From: Paludibacteraceae bacterium
Lineage (GTDB): Bacteria > Bacteroidota > Bacteroidia > Bacteroidales > Paludibacteraceae
Length of the DNA: 64,000 bases
Assembly: GCA_017439235.1 (NCBI GenBank)
Contig: JAFSJN010000019.1
Coordinates: forward strand, 112,498-176,497
Direction: 5' to 3'
Part shown: piece by piece, positions 8,095 to 16,120 of the stretch
How positions within the stretch are numbered: the stretch's first letter is position 1
How the letters are laid out: each line of letters begins with the position of its first letter
Position numbers and translations under genes: made by a program
The notes under the pieces: model-generated
Database searches by the model: none
Told to the model about the DNA's origin: nothing
Seen by the model: the letters and a program-made list of their open reading frames with translations, nothing else

Positions 8095-8127
8095 TTAGTT
8101 GTTGACGTGTTTGTCGACGTGCTTCTT
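8095..8127 (-). pseudogene. Relic of the 3' end of the small KKHVDKHVNN-tail gene
   Basis: On the minus strand these bases encode KKHVDKHVNN followed by a stop. 26 bp (8102-8127) are identical, in inverted orientation, to 20988-21013, the end of the intact 36-residue gene at the other edge of the island. Upstream residues do not match, so only the tail survives. Confidence 0.6.
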
Positions 8128-8157
8128 GTGTGCTCGGGCGTATGGCGGTTTAAAATC

Positions 8158-8207
8158 CCGCGAAAGAACTTGTTCTGAGCGGAGAGGAAGCATCGCGGCT
8201 GCCCTAC
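8158..8207 (+). ncRNA. CTTG-loop/AGAG structured element, copy C
   Basis: Stem CCGC (8158-8161) pairs with GCGG (8179-8182). Inside, AGAA-CTTG-TTCT (8165-8176) forms a tetraloop hairpin, with purine mismatches between the stems. AGAG follows at 8183, then GCATC and CCCTAC words shared with the copy between groES and groEL. Its function is unknown, and it could instead be a DNA repeat. Confidence 0.45.
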
Positions 8208-8228
8208 GAACGCGTTCGTCTTGCAGCA

Positions 8229-8268
8229 AGCGCATGCTGACGAGCGCATGCTGACGAGCGCATACTGA
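8229..8268. repeat. 14-bp tandem repeat, nearly three units
   Basis: AGCGCATGCTGACG occurs at 8229 and 8243, with a third variant unit ending at 8268. It is non-coding; no function is apparent. Confidence 0.8.
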
Positions 8269-8516
8269 AATTTTGCACCCGATTCAACTTGTTCCTTTTG
8301 ACACAAGAAAGGAACAAGCTGTATGTGGAGAGGGATAGAGTTTGTCTTATCCTGAAATAAGTAGACACATTTAGGAACACTAAACTGTCTACTAAATTTA
8401 GGAAAAGACAAGCTAAAGATAAATACTGGCAAAAAGAATACAAGCCAAGTGTTAGCTTGTACTTATTTCTATAGTGAGGTTTGTGTGTTTGTAAAAATGA
8501 TACAAGTTACAAAGAT

Positions 8517-8530
8517 GTGTGAAAGTGTGA
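8517..8530 (+). repeat. Partial GTGTGAAA iteron
   Basis: One and three-quarter units of GTGTGAAA after a TTACAAAGAT prefix. It is a decayed relative of the triple iterons at 13849-13872 and 19311-19334. Confidence 0.5.
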
Positions 8531-8544
8531 GAGAGTCAAAAGAG

Positions 8545-8573
8545 AAAAAACGCGGCACTTGTGGTGTCGCGTT
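8545..8573 (-). terminator. Rho-independent terminator of the island minus-strand operon
   Basis: Read on the minus strand, AACGCG-A-CAC pairs with GTG-C-CGCGTT around a 5-nt loop, followed by TTTTTC. It lies 8 nt past the stop of the exported-protein gene. Confidence 0.8.
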
Positions 8574-8580
8574 GGGGTGT

Positions 8581-9267
8581 TTACCAATCTTCATCGCTAT
8601 TGTCAGCGGCTTTGTAGTTTTCATTAAGATATACCATGTACCAACTTGCATAAGATATAGTCTTAGACAAAAGATTTATCATGGCTTTTGCTTCAACATC
8701 TCTTTCATTGCGGTTGTAGTGTTTGTAGTGCATAAAAGGATCAAGCCTTTGTAATTTCTGAGAGAATCTATTGGCACCTACATGATATACAAAGTCAGGT
8801 ACTCTCACAGTAAACTTGATTCTGTCCTCTTTGAATTTTATATCAAAAATAATGTCGGAGGTGTAGTAATAAACAGCACCCAGCCCCGTTTGCAAATACG
8901 CATACTTGCTTAAATAGCCTTGGAAGAACACAGACTTTTCCGTACTACCTTGTACTAAGTTTGCACGTGCATCATTGCCGATTTTGAAATAGTATTGGAT
9001 ATAATCTATAGTGACCTCTTTAAGTTTTGCGAAATCAAGCGTATCAGAAGCCTTAATAATAAACGTGTATTCTACATCGCCTTTATCATTAACACTATAC
9101 AATCCACTGTCAGCAACAGCCTTTGCCCATGCTATTTCATTAGGATAATTCTTAGAGAACGCATTCCACTCATTAAGAGTTTCTGTGAGTTTTTCAGACG
9201 TAAATTCAACTGCATAAGTGGAAACCCATGCACAAATCGCAAATAATAATACAAATGTCTTTCTCAT
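8581..9267 (-). CDS. Exported protein, possibly DUF4468-like
   Basis: 228 residues from the Met at 9267, which gives a clean signal peptide (KTFVLLFAICAWVSTYA); an ORF extension of eight residues upstream is ignored. The mature protein has mixed helix/strand segments (VEYTFIIKASDTLDFAKLKEV, IIFDIKFKEDRIKFTVRVPDFVYHV, the second shown here only to note its beta-strand pattern) that resemble exported DUF4468-type, TBP-fold proteins of Bacteroidetes. No catalytic motif is seen. It lies 30 nt after the GIY-YIG gene on the same strand and ends before a terminator, so it may be the last gene of that operon, though an exported protein is odd company for a defence module. Confidence 0.5.
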   Translation of the reverse strand: MRKTFVLLFAICAWVSTYAVEFTSEKLTETLNEWNAFSKNYPNEIAWAKAVADSGLYSVNDKGDVEYTFIIKASDTLDFAKLKEVTIDYIQYYFKIGNDARANLVQGSTEKSVFFQGYLSKYAYLQTGLGAVYYYTSDIIFDIKFKEDRIKFTVRVPDFVYHVGANRFSQKLQRLDPFMHYKHYNRNERDVEAKAMINLLSKTISYASWYMVYLNENYKAADNSDEDW

Positions 9268-9297
9268 ATTCCAAAAGTTTGATGTTGTCAAATAAAT

Positions 9298-10143
9298 TTA
9301 CTCGCTGCGGTAGAGGTCATCGAGTGACTGACCGGCATCATTGATCCAATGAATCCAACCGTTGCAACTACGCCCGGAACAATAGCTTGCAGCCGTGCTT
9401 GGGCTATTAACTACATAATCACGCTGCAACTCCCAGAAACCGTCTTTGGTCGGCTTGGACATCGCTGCAATAATCGCATTGCGCTTTTCTCCGTCTCTAT
9501 AAGAAGGTACGGTGCTTTGCGGCAACAGACTGCCTTTCAAGATACGAAGCGAATGATCTGTTTCGTTGTAGATAGCATGAGCGTCACAATCGCGCACTTT
9601 GATATGGAACAAATTTTCGCCCTTCTTCAGTTTGGTCATTTCCTGTTTCTCAAAGATAGGACAACCAATAAAGGAAGCAAGGAGTTTGACATCATCGAAA
9701 AACTCTTCCATAATATCTATTTGATATTTAGACAAAGAGATTTCCGTGCCGGATTGCTCGTTGATTACACCAAATTGAGCGCAATCAGTTGCCAGTTTGA
9801 TAGCTTGACGCTCCAAGTATTGCACATCTGCTTTGTTGATGCTATCATCTTTGGCAATAAACATCAGGCACTTATTCCAAAAGAGTTTGTGGCTCTTATG
9901 GTTGTATATTCGTTTGATGCCGTTGGCACTTTCTCCGATGTATGCTTGTGCAATACCGTTTTCGTCCTCGCCCAATAAGATATATAGTGCAGGTCTTGCG
10001 CTTTCGTCCATCTTGCTTACCTCACCAAACTCAGATTTCGGAAACACAATCATTTCACAAATCTTGTTGCTGATGAACACGGTGCGAATACTGTTTGGAT
10101 CTCCATTCAGCAAATGTGTTGTTATTACTTTACCTCTTGCCAT
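9298..10143 (-). CDS. GIY-YIG nuclease with C-terminal DUF4357
   Basis: 281 residues starting at MARGKV (10143), one nucleotide after the DUF262 gene stop. Residues about 50-125 form a GIY-YIG nuclease domain: ALYIL in place of GIY, AYIGES for YIG, then Arg in GIKRIYNH and the metal-binding Glu in YLERQAI. The C-terminal 60 residues match DUF4357 (CSGRSCNGWIHWIND, SLDDLYR), a domain found in restriction-associated proteins. It is probably a DNA nuclease working with the neighbouring DUF262-HNH protein and methyltransferase. The first motif deviates from GIY, so activity should not be taken for granted. The longer frame beginning at 10203 overlaps the upstream gene and is rejected. Confidence 0.8.
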   Translation of the reverse strand: MARGKVITTHLLNGDPNSIRTVFISNKICEMIVFPKSEFGEVSKMDESARPALYILLGEDENGIAQAYIGESANGIKRIYNHKSHKLFWNKCLMFIAKDDSINKADVQYLERQAIKLATDCAQFGVINEQSGTEISLSKYQIDIMEEFFDDVKLLASFIGCPIFEKQEMTKLKKGENLFHIKVRDCDAHAIYNETDHSLRILKGSLLPQSTVPSYRDGEKRNAIIAAMSKPTKDGFWELQRDYVVNSPSTAASYCSGRSCNGWIHWINDAGQSLDDLYRSE

Positions 10144-10144
10144 A

Positions 10145-11248
10145 TTATTTATCGGATTTCTTAAGGTTACACTCAATGCATGACATACAGCAGTTTTCCT
10201 CAATCGTTCTGCCTCCTTTTGACCATGGGATTATATGGTCTGCGTGCATTTTCTCTATTGGGAAAGGTTTTCTACAATAGTAACATTTACCCTCTTGTTT
10301 CTCATATACAGAGCGACGTGTGTTGTCGTCAAATGTGCGAATGCTTAGCACTTTTTCTTGTTTATCCGGATCAAGCACATACACATAAATACCTGATTTG
10401 TTTGTCACATCGCTATCCTTCATCAGACGAGACACTTCTTCTTCCAACTTATTGGCATCGAATTCGATGCTTTTATATTTGTTGTATAACTCGCCCCAAT
10501 TGACACCCTTCATCTGTGTTGCTCTTACTTTCGGGAAAGTTTGAGCTACCCATTCTATTACCTCTTCAAAATAGTCTTTTAAGGGTTGAGCGTCAGCGTC
10601 TTTGGCATGGTCATCCATGTATTCCTGAACCTTTCCACCGGAAATCCATGACAATGCCGTTTCTAATATCTCTTGTCGGTTTGCTACCTTGCCCACATAG
10701 TTCTTACTTATTTGAGCTGCCGGACCGTTCGTCTTACTGAAGTAGCGCTTAGCATCTGTCAGCCATGCTCCATGATATACGGCATTACGCAATTCTTGCT
10801 GATTAAGCACTTTACCCGCAATGTTAATCGTCTTGAACCAGTCTAATTTTTCACTTTCTGTACCGCGACAAACATAGATGAATAGTTTGTAGTCCAATAT
10901 CTTGTCTTGGATGTCTTTTGTCAAATTAAAGAACTTGCGCGGCATACCATCAATAACAACACTAAACACATTCGTCACGTATTGGCAAATGCTTATAGTG
11001 CGTTGCTGTCCGTCAATTATTTCATACGTACCATCTTCCCTATCAGCCCAATACATCACATTGAGAGGAAAGTCCTTCAACACGGTGTCAATAACAGCAT
11101 CGCGATCTTTCTGGTCATACACAAACTCACGCTGATATGGAGGACGAACATCCAATTTGCCACCATAAGCAACTACACCACCTTCGTTATTATCCATGTA
11201 GTTCTCGCATAGTTCGCGAACGGTTAATTCCTTAGGTTTTATTTCCAT
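10145..11248 (-). CDS. DUF262 and HNH endonuclease-domain protein
   Basis: 367 residues. The N-terminal DUF262 (ParB/GmrS-like) domain shows RPPYQREFVYDQKDRD and the signature DGQQRTISI near residue 78. The C-terminal 60 residues are an HNH/zinc-ribbon nuclease: CYYC, then MHADHIIPWSKGG, then a distal CIEC pair. GmrSD-type proteins use DUF262 to bind NTP and cut modified DNA; here a cognate methyltransferase lies 2 nt upstream, so cutting of unmodified DNA is equally plausible. It is tightly packed between the methyltransferase and GIY-YIG genes. All HNH residues appear intact. Confidence 0.88.
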   Translation of the reverse strand: MEIKPKELTVRELCENYMDNNEGGVVAYGGKLDVRPPYQREFVYDQKDRDAVIDTVLKDFPLNVMYWADREDGTYEIIDGQQRTISICQYVTNVFSVVIDGMPRKFFNLTKDIQDKILDYKLFIYVCRGTESEKLDWFKTINIAGKVLNQQELRNAVYHGAWLTDAKRYFSKTNGPAAQISKNYVGKVANRQEILETALSWISGGKVQEYMDDHAKDADAQPLKDYFEEVIEWVAQTFPKVRATQMKGVNWGELYNKYKSIEFDANKLEEEVSRLMKDSDVTNKSGIYVYVLDPDKQEKVLSIRTFDDNTRRSVYEKQEGKCYYCRKPFPIEKMHADHIIPWSKGGRTIEENCCMSCIECNLKKSDK

Positions 11249-11250
11249 GA

Positions 11251-12405
11251 TTATTTGATTTTGCGGATTAGTAACCTTTTGTATTCAGAATGGACCATAC
11301 GCCCCTCTGAGTTCCTGTAATATGTCTTTTTCTCTCCCTTTCCTATGAGCACGGCATTTTCATTTGTTTTGCCACCAGATGCACCTGTTTCAACATCTCC
11401 TAAAGTAAGGACTTCTTTATAATCATTATATCGGCGTGTATCAGGTAATTTGTCGTGACATCCAATTTGTGTGAGTCCAAGAATCTCAAATTGGCTTGGA
11501 TTATATTTGTCAAGGAAAGTAATAGGTACTCCCATCGGCTCGAAGTAATCCTTTGGGATTTCATTGGTCACATTAACATTTATGGCATCGTAATTATCGT
11601 ACTTGGGATATTCTTCCGGATTATATCTTTTGTATAACTCAATATCTTCATGACGTTGTGGATAGTCCAGATTTGTAAACCACCGAACGCCTTTTACACG
11701 AATATATTTAATCCCACGTTCATCTGTGCGTTGTCCTGCTGCATTGAGGGGATAATCATCAGGAACTCTAAATTCCCGATCTCCACTATGAATACTTGCG
11801 CCCAGCCACAAACGATTATCCATGATTAGTTGGAAGGTCTCTTTGGACGAAACGGCATTTATATTACCAATGATGAGAAATTGCTTATTATATGTGACTA
11901 ATTGTGCCAAATATTCTCGGAATAACGAGAATGGTGGATTTGTAACTACAATGTCAGCTTCTTTGAGTAGTTCTATGCACTCTTCCGAACGGAAATCGCC
12001 ATTGCCCTTTAGTTCTGTGAGTACATTCTTTTCATTACGAATAAGCCACTCTACATCTGCAAGGTCTATTGCTCCATCTCCATTGTTGTCTTGAACCTCG
12101 GTTATGACAATCTTGCGTGCTTTCTTGTCTGTTGTATGTTCTTCTGGAAAAAGCAGCAGTTCACTATCTGCCACAGGCGAACCATTATAACACGTTGCGA
12201 TAAGTTTCTTCAAGCCGAGATAGTTGAAGTTCATCGCGAAGTACTTGAAGAAATTGCTTTCGTAAGGGTCATCGCAGTTACACAGAACGACCTTATCTCG
12301 GAAGTGCGGTTCGTAAAATTGCATTTCCGTTTCTATGTCTCTAAGAGACGTGTAAAACTCGTCCTTTTTCGCTGCCTTTGCATTTGCAAGATTTGTGTTA
12401 GCCAT
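11251..12405 (-). CDS. EcoRI-family adenine-specific DNA methyltransferase
   Basis: 384 residues. The start NAKAAKKDEFYTSLRDIETEM, DKVVLCNCDDPYESNFFKYF and the catalytic motif TNPPFSLF (about residue 156) place it in the EcoRI methylase family, which methylates adenine. It is somewhat longer than M.EcoRI (about 326 residues), mainly after the catalytic motif. A normal EcoRI-type endonuclease is absent; the two downstream genes encode HNH and GIY-YIG nucleases instead. The methyltransferase is first in the operon, as expected if protection must precede restriction. A 10-bp inverted repeat begins 3 nt upstream of the start codon and may be an operator. Confidence 0.9.
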   Translation of the reverse strand: MANTNLANAKAAKKDEFYTSLRDIETEMQFYEPHFRDKVVLCNCDDPYESNFFKYFAMNFNYLGLKKLIATCYNGSPVADSELLLFPEEHTTDKKARKIVITEVQDNNGDGAIDLADVEWLIRNEKNVLTELKGNGDFRSEECIELLKEADIVVTNPPFSLFREYLAQLVTYNKQFLIIGNINAVSSKETFQLIMDNRLWLGASIHSGDREFRVPDDYPLNAAGQRTDERGIKYIRVKGVRWFTNLDYPQRHEDIELYKRYNPEEYPKYDNYDAINVNVTNEIPKDYFEPMGVPITFLDKYNPSQFEILGLTQIGCHDKLPDTRRYNDYKEVLTLGDVETGASGGKTNENAVLIGKGEKKTYYRNSEGRMVHSEYKRLLIRKIK

Positions 12406-12407
12406 AG

Positions 12408-12440
12408 ATTGATAGTTTGTATGTATGCATAACTATCAAT
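12408..12440 (-). promoter_or_regulatory. Inverted repeat at the methyltransferase start: candidate operator
   Basis: ATTGATAGTT (12408-12417) and AACTATCAAT (12431-12440) are perfect 10-bp arms with a 13-bp spacer. Its position immediately before the start codon suits a repressor or controller site. No clear TAnnTTTG lies nearby. Confidence 0.55.
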
Positions 12441-12473
12441 TCGGCTGTAAAAGAAAGAGTGAGTTTCCCTTCT

Positions 12474-12630
12474 GTCTGCCAAGGCACCCTGCCAGGAACC
12501 TTACTTGTAAACTCCAAGAAACTCACTTAATGAGAATCTATTATGGAGTTTACAAGCACACCTATGCAGGTACACTTGTATTTATTATTTCAAAGTCTTA
12601 TTCCGTTAACTTGGCAGGGTTTCGGCAGAC
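12474..12630. repeat. Nested imperfect inverted repeat
   Basis: The outer arms share GTCTGCC and ACCCTGCC words (12474-12494 against 12609-12630 inverted). An inner perfect 13-bp pair (CTTGTAAACTCCA at 12504-12516 against its complement at 12544-12556) and a GTGAGTTTC/GAAACTCAC pair interlock, giving alternative folds. It could be the leader of the methyltransferase transcript or a miniature mobile element; no target duplication was found. Confidence 0.5.
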
Positions 12631-12722
12631 CGAAATAATAGATATGCTATGTTTTCAATTTGGCGCACGTTTGCGCTCTGTCTTTGCTCGGTTTTGCGTC
12701 ATGGGCGGGACGGTATGTTAAC

Positions 12723-12763
12723 TTGTCGCAAATTTTGCGACAACTTGAAGTCACAAATTGTGA
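12723..12763. promoter_or_regulatory. Two palindromes downstream of the ORF6N gene
   Basis: TTGTCGCAAA-T-TTTGCGACAA (12723-12743) and TCACAA-A-TTGTGA (12751-12763) are perfect with one-base centres. They share the TCRCAA/TTGYGA core with the repeats at 13441 and 13704. Confidence 0.6.
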
Positions 12764-12776
12764 TATCAAGTTTATC

Positions 12777-13691
12777 TTACATCTTGCTCAGCAATTCATC
12801 TGTGGTTTGCTCCAGTTTAACAAAACCGAACCACTTCTTGCCAAGGTCTTTGATTGAGGCACCGATAAGGTACACGGTATCATCTATACACAAGAACCGA
12901 TCGTGTGCGCGGTCAAATTGCTCCACCTCAATAGGTGTATATTGTGCATTATGTTTCTCAAAGTCAAGCGACAACTGACGCGATATGTTTTTGGTATAGA
13001 CTTTCGCCGTAACATCTTTGCCGCGTTTATCTAGCATCGCTAAGACCGTTTCGTCAATATAATTATCAATCAGCACGATTCGTTGTTTGGCTTCGCGAAT
13101 ACGCTCGCTGACGAATTTATAAGCATCAAAGATTTGACCATCATAGAAGATAGCCTGCTTAGGAGTGGTACTACCATCGTCCAAACGGCGGAAAACCTCT
13201 TCAAATTTCTTGTCGTTCTCTGCGAGATGCACGTTGAGCGCCAACTGATTGCGTTCAATGATTTCAAGACGCTGGAATGCTTGCGCATTGGCTGCAATGA
13301 AATGGCGCATAGCTGTGAACGCATCCATGATTTGAATACTAACACTAATGGCTGTATCACTATGCAATACTGTTGAGAGCATAGCAACTCCTTGTTCAGT
13401 GAAAACGAAAGGATTCACACTTGAATGCTTCAGCATTCGTAACCGGTCACAATTTGTGACCAGTTCACTTGTTTCCATATCCGTTAACTGGAAACGGAAA
13501 TGTTCTGGGAAGCGATTGATATTACGTTTTACCGCTTGGTTCAATACTTTGGTATCTACACCATATAGCATCGCCAAGTCGCGATCAAGCATCGTCTGCT
13601 TGCCGCGCACATCAACTATCAAGTTTTCGATGTGGTTAGTCGTTTGTAACTGCTCCGACTCTACTTTTGCTATTGCGTTCTTCTTGGCCAT
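12777..13691 (-). CDS. ORF6N DNA-binding protein with PLD-like C-terminal domain
   Basis: 304 residues. Residues about 20-115 are an ORF6N domain (DVRGKQTMLDRDLAMLYGV, FRFQLTDMETSEL, FVFTEQGVAMLSTVL), a KilA-N-like DNA-binding module of phages and mobile elements. A helical linker follows, then a phospholipase-D-like region (YKFVSERIREAKQRIVLIDNYID; AHDRFLCIDDTVYLIGAS), where the HxK motif is H-D-R. The HDRF...GASIKDLGKK form is usual for this family, so it may bind rather than cut. Related palindromes lie in its leader, inside its own coding region and just past its stop, suggesting autoregulation. It separates the R-M-like operon from the primase module. Confidence 0.85.
   Translation of the reverse strand: MAKKNAIAKVESEQLQTTNHIENLIVDVRGKQTMLDRDLAMLYGVDTKVLNQAVKRNINRFPEHFRFQLTDMETSELVTNCDRLRMLKHSSVNPFVFTEQGVAMLSTVLHSDTAISVSIQIMDAFTAMRHFIAANAQAFQRLEIIERNQLALNVHLAENDKKFEEVFRRLDDGSTTPKQAIFYDGQIFDAYKFVSERIREAKQRIVLIDNYIDETVLAMLDKRGKDVTAKVYTKNISRQLSLDFEKHNAQYTPIEVEQFDRAHDRFLCIDDTVYLIGASIKDLGKKWFGFVKLEQTTDELLSKM
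13441..13465. promoter_or_regulatory. 25-bp palindrome inside the ORF6N coding region
   Basis: Core GGTCACAA-T-TTGTGACC (13445-13461) is perfect. The whole 25 bp is the reverse complement of 13704-13728 with one mismatch. It encodes residues of the TNCDRL segment. Confidence 0.65.
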
Positions 13692-13703
13692 ATCGTGGTT
13701 TAT

Positions 13704-13728
13704 AACTGGTCACAAATTGCGACCGGTT
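13704..13728. promoter_or_regulatory. 25-bp palindrome in the ORF6N gene leader: candidate operator
   Basis: AACTGGTCACAA and TTGCGACCGGTT are 12-bp arms around one base, with two mismatches. It lies between the predicted transcription start (about 13743) and the ATG at 13691, a position suited to repression. Confidence 0.65.
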
Positions 13729-13749
13729 CTTGATGCACCCAATCGGGTG

Positions 13750-13757
13750 CAAAGGTA
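13750..13757 (-). promoter_or_regulatory. Promoter of the ORF6N gene
   Basis: Minus-strand TACCTTTG with a TTG element at 13778-13780, 20 nt upstream. Confidence 0.75.
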
Positions 13758-13848
13758 CACAAAAATTTTGACATATGCAAATTTTTTGCATAAATTAAAG
13801 CAAAACGGCGGCAAAATGCCACCGTAATGCGATTGAACTTACACAGAT

Positions 13849-13872
13849 GTGTGAAAGTGTGAAAGTGTGAAA
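13849..13872 (+). repeat. Triple GTGTGAAA iteron at the end of the primase gene
   Basis: Three perfect GTGTGAAA units directly abut the minus-strand stop codon of the primase gene (13873). A short CACA-GATG-TGTG hairpin precedes them and overlaps the first unit. The same composite occurs at 19299-19334 with CACG-GATG-CGTG, a paired base change. Confidence 0.75.
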
Positions 13873-16116
13873 CTAAAGTTTCTTCCACCTCGTATCGGAG
13901 AGCTTTTCGATCTTGCCGTTACCACGCCAACGGTTGAGGACCATGCTGATAGCAGAACCTTTGACGGACTGACCTTTGCGGGCACGAAGCTTGATGAGGT
14001 CGGCGTTGGAAAACTCTGCCGGGAGCAGTTCAAGTAACGAAGTAGCCGAACCACGTTCACCGGAGAAGATATCCAAAGCTCCAGTCAGTTCTTGTTCGAG
14101 TTGATCGCCCCAGAGTTCCATCTGATTGCGGAACACGTATTCAGCAACCCATTCCGCGAACTGACCTACAGTCTTGGTGAACTTGCGGTTTTCAAGGAGA
14201 TAGCAGAGCATACCTGCGCGGAAGCCGATAACACCTGCACGACGACGGAGCGTATCCATAGCGTGAGAGTCTGCGTCGATGGCTTGCTGACGCTTGGCTT
14301 CAAGCCAGTTAGCGATGGTCTGACTGAGTTGCGGACAGACGATGGTTCCTTGCTCTGCGTCCAGTTGTCGCGCCCAACGGATTATCTCTGCGCGCTCCGC
14401 TTCGGTGTAAGGTGCAAAGACAGGAATTTCGGTGAAACTGGTGTCCGGCAATTGTGCGAAGCATACACGTGTTGCAAGTCCGTTTTCGAGGTCTTTGAAG
14501 AACCGCTTCATAGAGTTGGGAGTTCCGGTCAAAAGCAGATTGTAATAGACCTTGATGTGCGCATTGAACGAAGCATCGGACATGTACGCTTGACCATATT
14601 CCGCATTGTCAAAAGCCAGACGGTAAATGTCGGATTTCTGCGACCAAACTCCAGCTCGTTCACTCTTTACTAATGTGTCCATTTCTTCACCGATACCGAT
14701 GAGGTGTTTGCCTTCCGCATAAGTCATCAACTGGAGCAGTTTGGCAATCGAAATGGCTACGCCATTGTTACGCGGACAAGCGTGCGGATCTTCCGGTTGG
14801 TTCTTGCTGTTCTTCGAGGCACGGAGTTTGTCCTTGTAGGCTTGCTCTTTCTCGCGCTCGATGGCATCTTGCTCGTTGATGGGAGTGAGCAATAAGTCCA
14901 GCGGTTTGCGGATGAAGGACTTACCTGATGCAGCCGGTGCGGTGATACACGAGAAGAACGAGAGCGATTGTTCCTGACGGTCCAAATACTCGAAGCGGAT
15001 GCGAGTTGCAAGAGTTCCTAATATTGGAAGACTTGCGATGACCATTGCCGGACGGTAATCTTCGGGAAGACGACGGCATACCAGTTTGAGCAAACGCGGC
15101 AGTTCCGGCAGAGGAAGATCGGTAGATTTATCCATAACCCGTAACCCATAACCCGTAACCTCTCTTTCACAAATAGCTATTGCGGACTGGAGCACCGTAG
15201 GCAGATAGCCTTTGCGCGGGCGACCAATAGCGGAAGCGATGACTTGGCGTCTTTCCGGTTCGGAGAGACCGAAAGTCGGGAGCACTTGCAGCAACAGATC
15301 GACGTTGAAATCACAGATGTAGCGCATGTAGTTGGCGAGTGTGAAATAAACGGTGTTGCGTTCGCCTTGCTCGGCTCCGTCTGCTGCTCCGATGGAGAGC
15401 ATGAGTTGTTGCACGATGTCGGCATACGGAATGCCGCGATAAGAGAGACCGGCTGCTCCGGTGTCGGAATCCAATTCGGACGCAATGGACGAAACTTCTT
15501 GATGAGGTGGAAGCGCAGGAAGTTCTTTACCCACAAGGGGTACGATTATTTCTCGGAGATCAGGACGGTCTTCTTCGGAGAAAAGTCCGGCTGCATATAT
15601 CCAAAGGATATAATCACGCGGAACTACGTAAGATGCACGCGCCAAGTCTTTCGTTACGGCATCATACTCGGTGATGTTGAGAGCGGTCGCCATACGGAGT
15701 TGTGCGGCTTCGATGGATTCCCGTTCGAGACGTTCACCGATGATACGGATTCCGTGACCGGAAGCGGTGATGGCTACCAAGTAGATTTTGTTGTCAGAGA
15801 GCAACTGTTTGTCGATAGCTTCAAACCACTCACGCGGGTTGTCCACATGGTCTACATCCAACATAGCGAGACCGGACGGGATAGCATCTGCACTCACGCG
15901 TTTATTGTTAGTGAACGCACGCGCATGCGGGATGATGATTGGCAGCCGACGTTTGAGCGCTTGTTTGCGGTCGTTGAAGTCGGGTGCTTCCGGGTCGAGT
16001 GCTGCGATTTGGTCGCAGATGTTCTTTACTGCGGGACGATCAATGATTTCGTTCCAGATGTCTTCGGTACAAGGCAATGGAAAGCCTTGCGTTACAGATA
16101 ATTGATAGGTTATCAT
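13873..16116 (-). CDS. VirE_N/BT4734-like primase-type and DUF3987 protein
   Basis: 747 residues. The N-terminal 200 residues match the VirE_N/BT4734-like domain with primase-like features: LDVDHVD (87-93) and the SGHGIRII segment (119-126). From about residue 335 a DUF3987 helicase-like region follows, with a P-loop APAASGKS (393-400) and IGIGEEMDTL downstream. Such fusions replicate Bacteroidetes mobile elements and satellites. Residues 320-329 (VTGYGLRVMD) are encoded by a degenerate micro-repeat inserted between the two domains. It is the last gene after two small genes, read on the minus strand, and ends against a triple iteron. Likely role: replication initiation of the element; activity is inferred. 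Confidence 0.85.
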   Translation of the reverse strand: MITYQLSVTQGFPLPCTEDIWNEIIDRPAVKNICDQIAALDPEAPDFNDRKQALKRRLPIIIPHARAFTNNKRVSADAIPSGLAMLDVDHVDNPREWFEAIDKQLLSDNKIYLVAITASGHGIRIIGERLERESIEAAQLRMATALNITEYDAVTKDLARASYVVPRDYILWIYAAGLFSEEDRPDLREIIVPLVGKELPALPPHQEVSSIASELDSDTGAAGLSYRGIPYADIVQQLMLSIGAADGAEQGERNTVYFTLANYMRYICDFNVDLLLQVLPTFGLSEPERRQVIASAIGRPRKGYLPTVLQSAIAICEREVTGYGLRVMDKSTDLPLPELPRLLKLVCRRLPEDYRPAMVIASLPILGTLATRIRFEYLDRQEQSLSFFSCITAPAASGKSFIRKPLDLLLTPINEQDAIEREKEQAYKDKLRASKNSKNQPEDPHACPRNNGVAISIAKLLQLMTYAEGKHLIGIGEEMDTLVKSERAGVWSQKSDIYRLAFDNAEYGQAYMSDASFNAHIKVYYNLLLTGTPNSMKRFFKDLENGLATRVCFAQLPDTSFTEIPVFAPYTEAERAEIIRWARQLDAEQGTIVCPQLSQTIANWLEAKRQQAIDADSHAMDTLRRRAGVIGFRAGMLCYLLENRKFTKTVGQFAEWVAEYVFRNQMELWGDQLEQELTGALDIFSGERGSATSLLELLPAEFSNADLIKLRARKGQSVKGSAISMVLNRWRGNGKIEKLSDTRWKKL

Positions 16117-16120
16117 AACT

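Larger units (their letters stand above)
7963..8580. other. Gene-poor 0.6-kb stretch at the left edge of the island
   Basis: No convincing protein gene is present. The stretch holds the tRNA promoter, a pair of 29-bp direct repeats, a relic of a small-gene 3' end, one CTTG/AGAG hairpin element, a 14-bp tandem repeat, a partial iteron and a minus-strand terminator. These are listed separately. A 159-residue minus-strand frame here is repeat-derived and has no family features. Confidence 0.7.
12406..12776. other. 371-bp intergenic region between the R-M-like operon and the ORF6N gene
   Basis: No gene is supported. It contains the operator-like inverted repeat, a large nested inverted repeat (12474-12630) and two short palindromes next to the ORF6N gene end. 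A 98-residue plus-strand frame across it is an artefact of these repeats. Confidence 0.65.

Noticed and set aside
12649-12978. Plus-strand frame with an ORF6N-like NLKSQIV stretch as a second ORF6N relic
   Set aside because: It is created by the palindromes next to the minus-strand ORF6N gene and has no other domain features.
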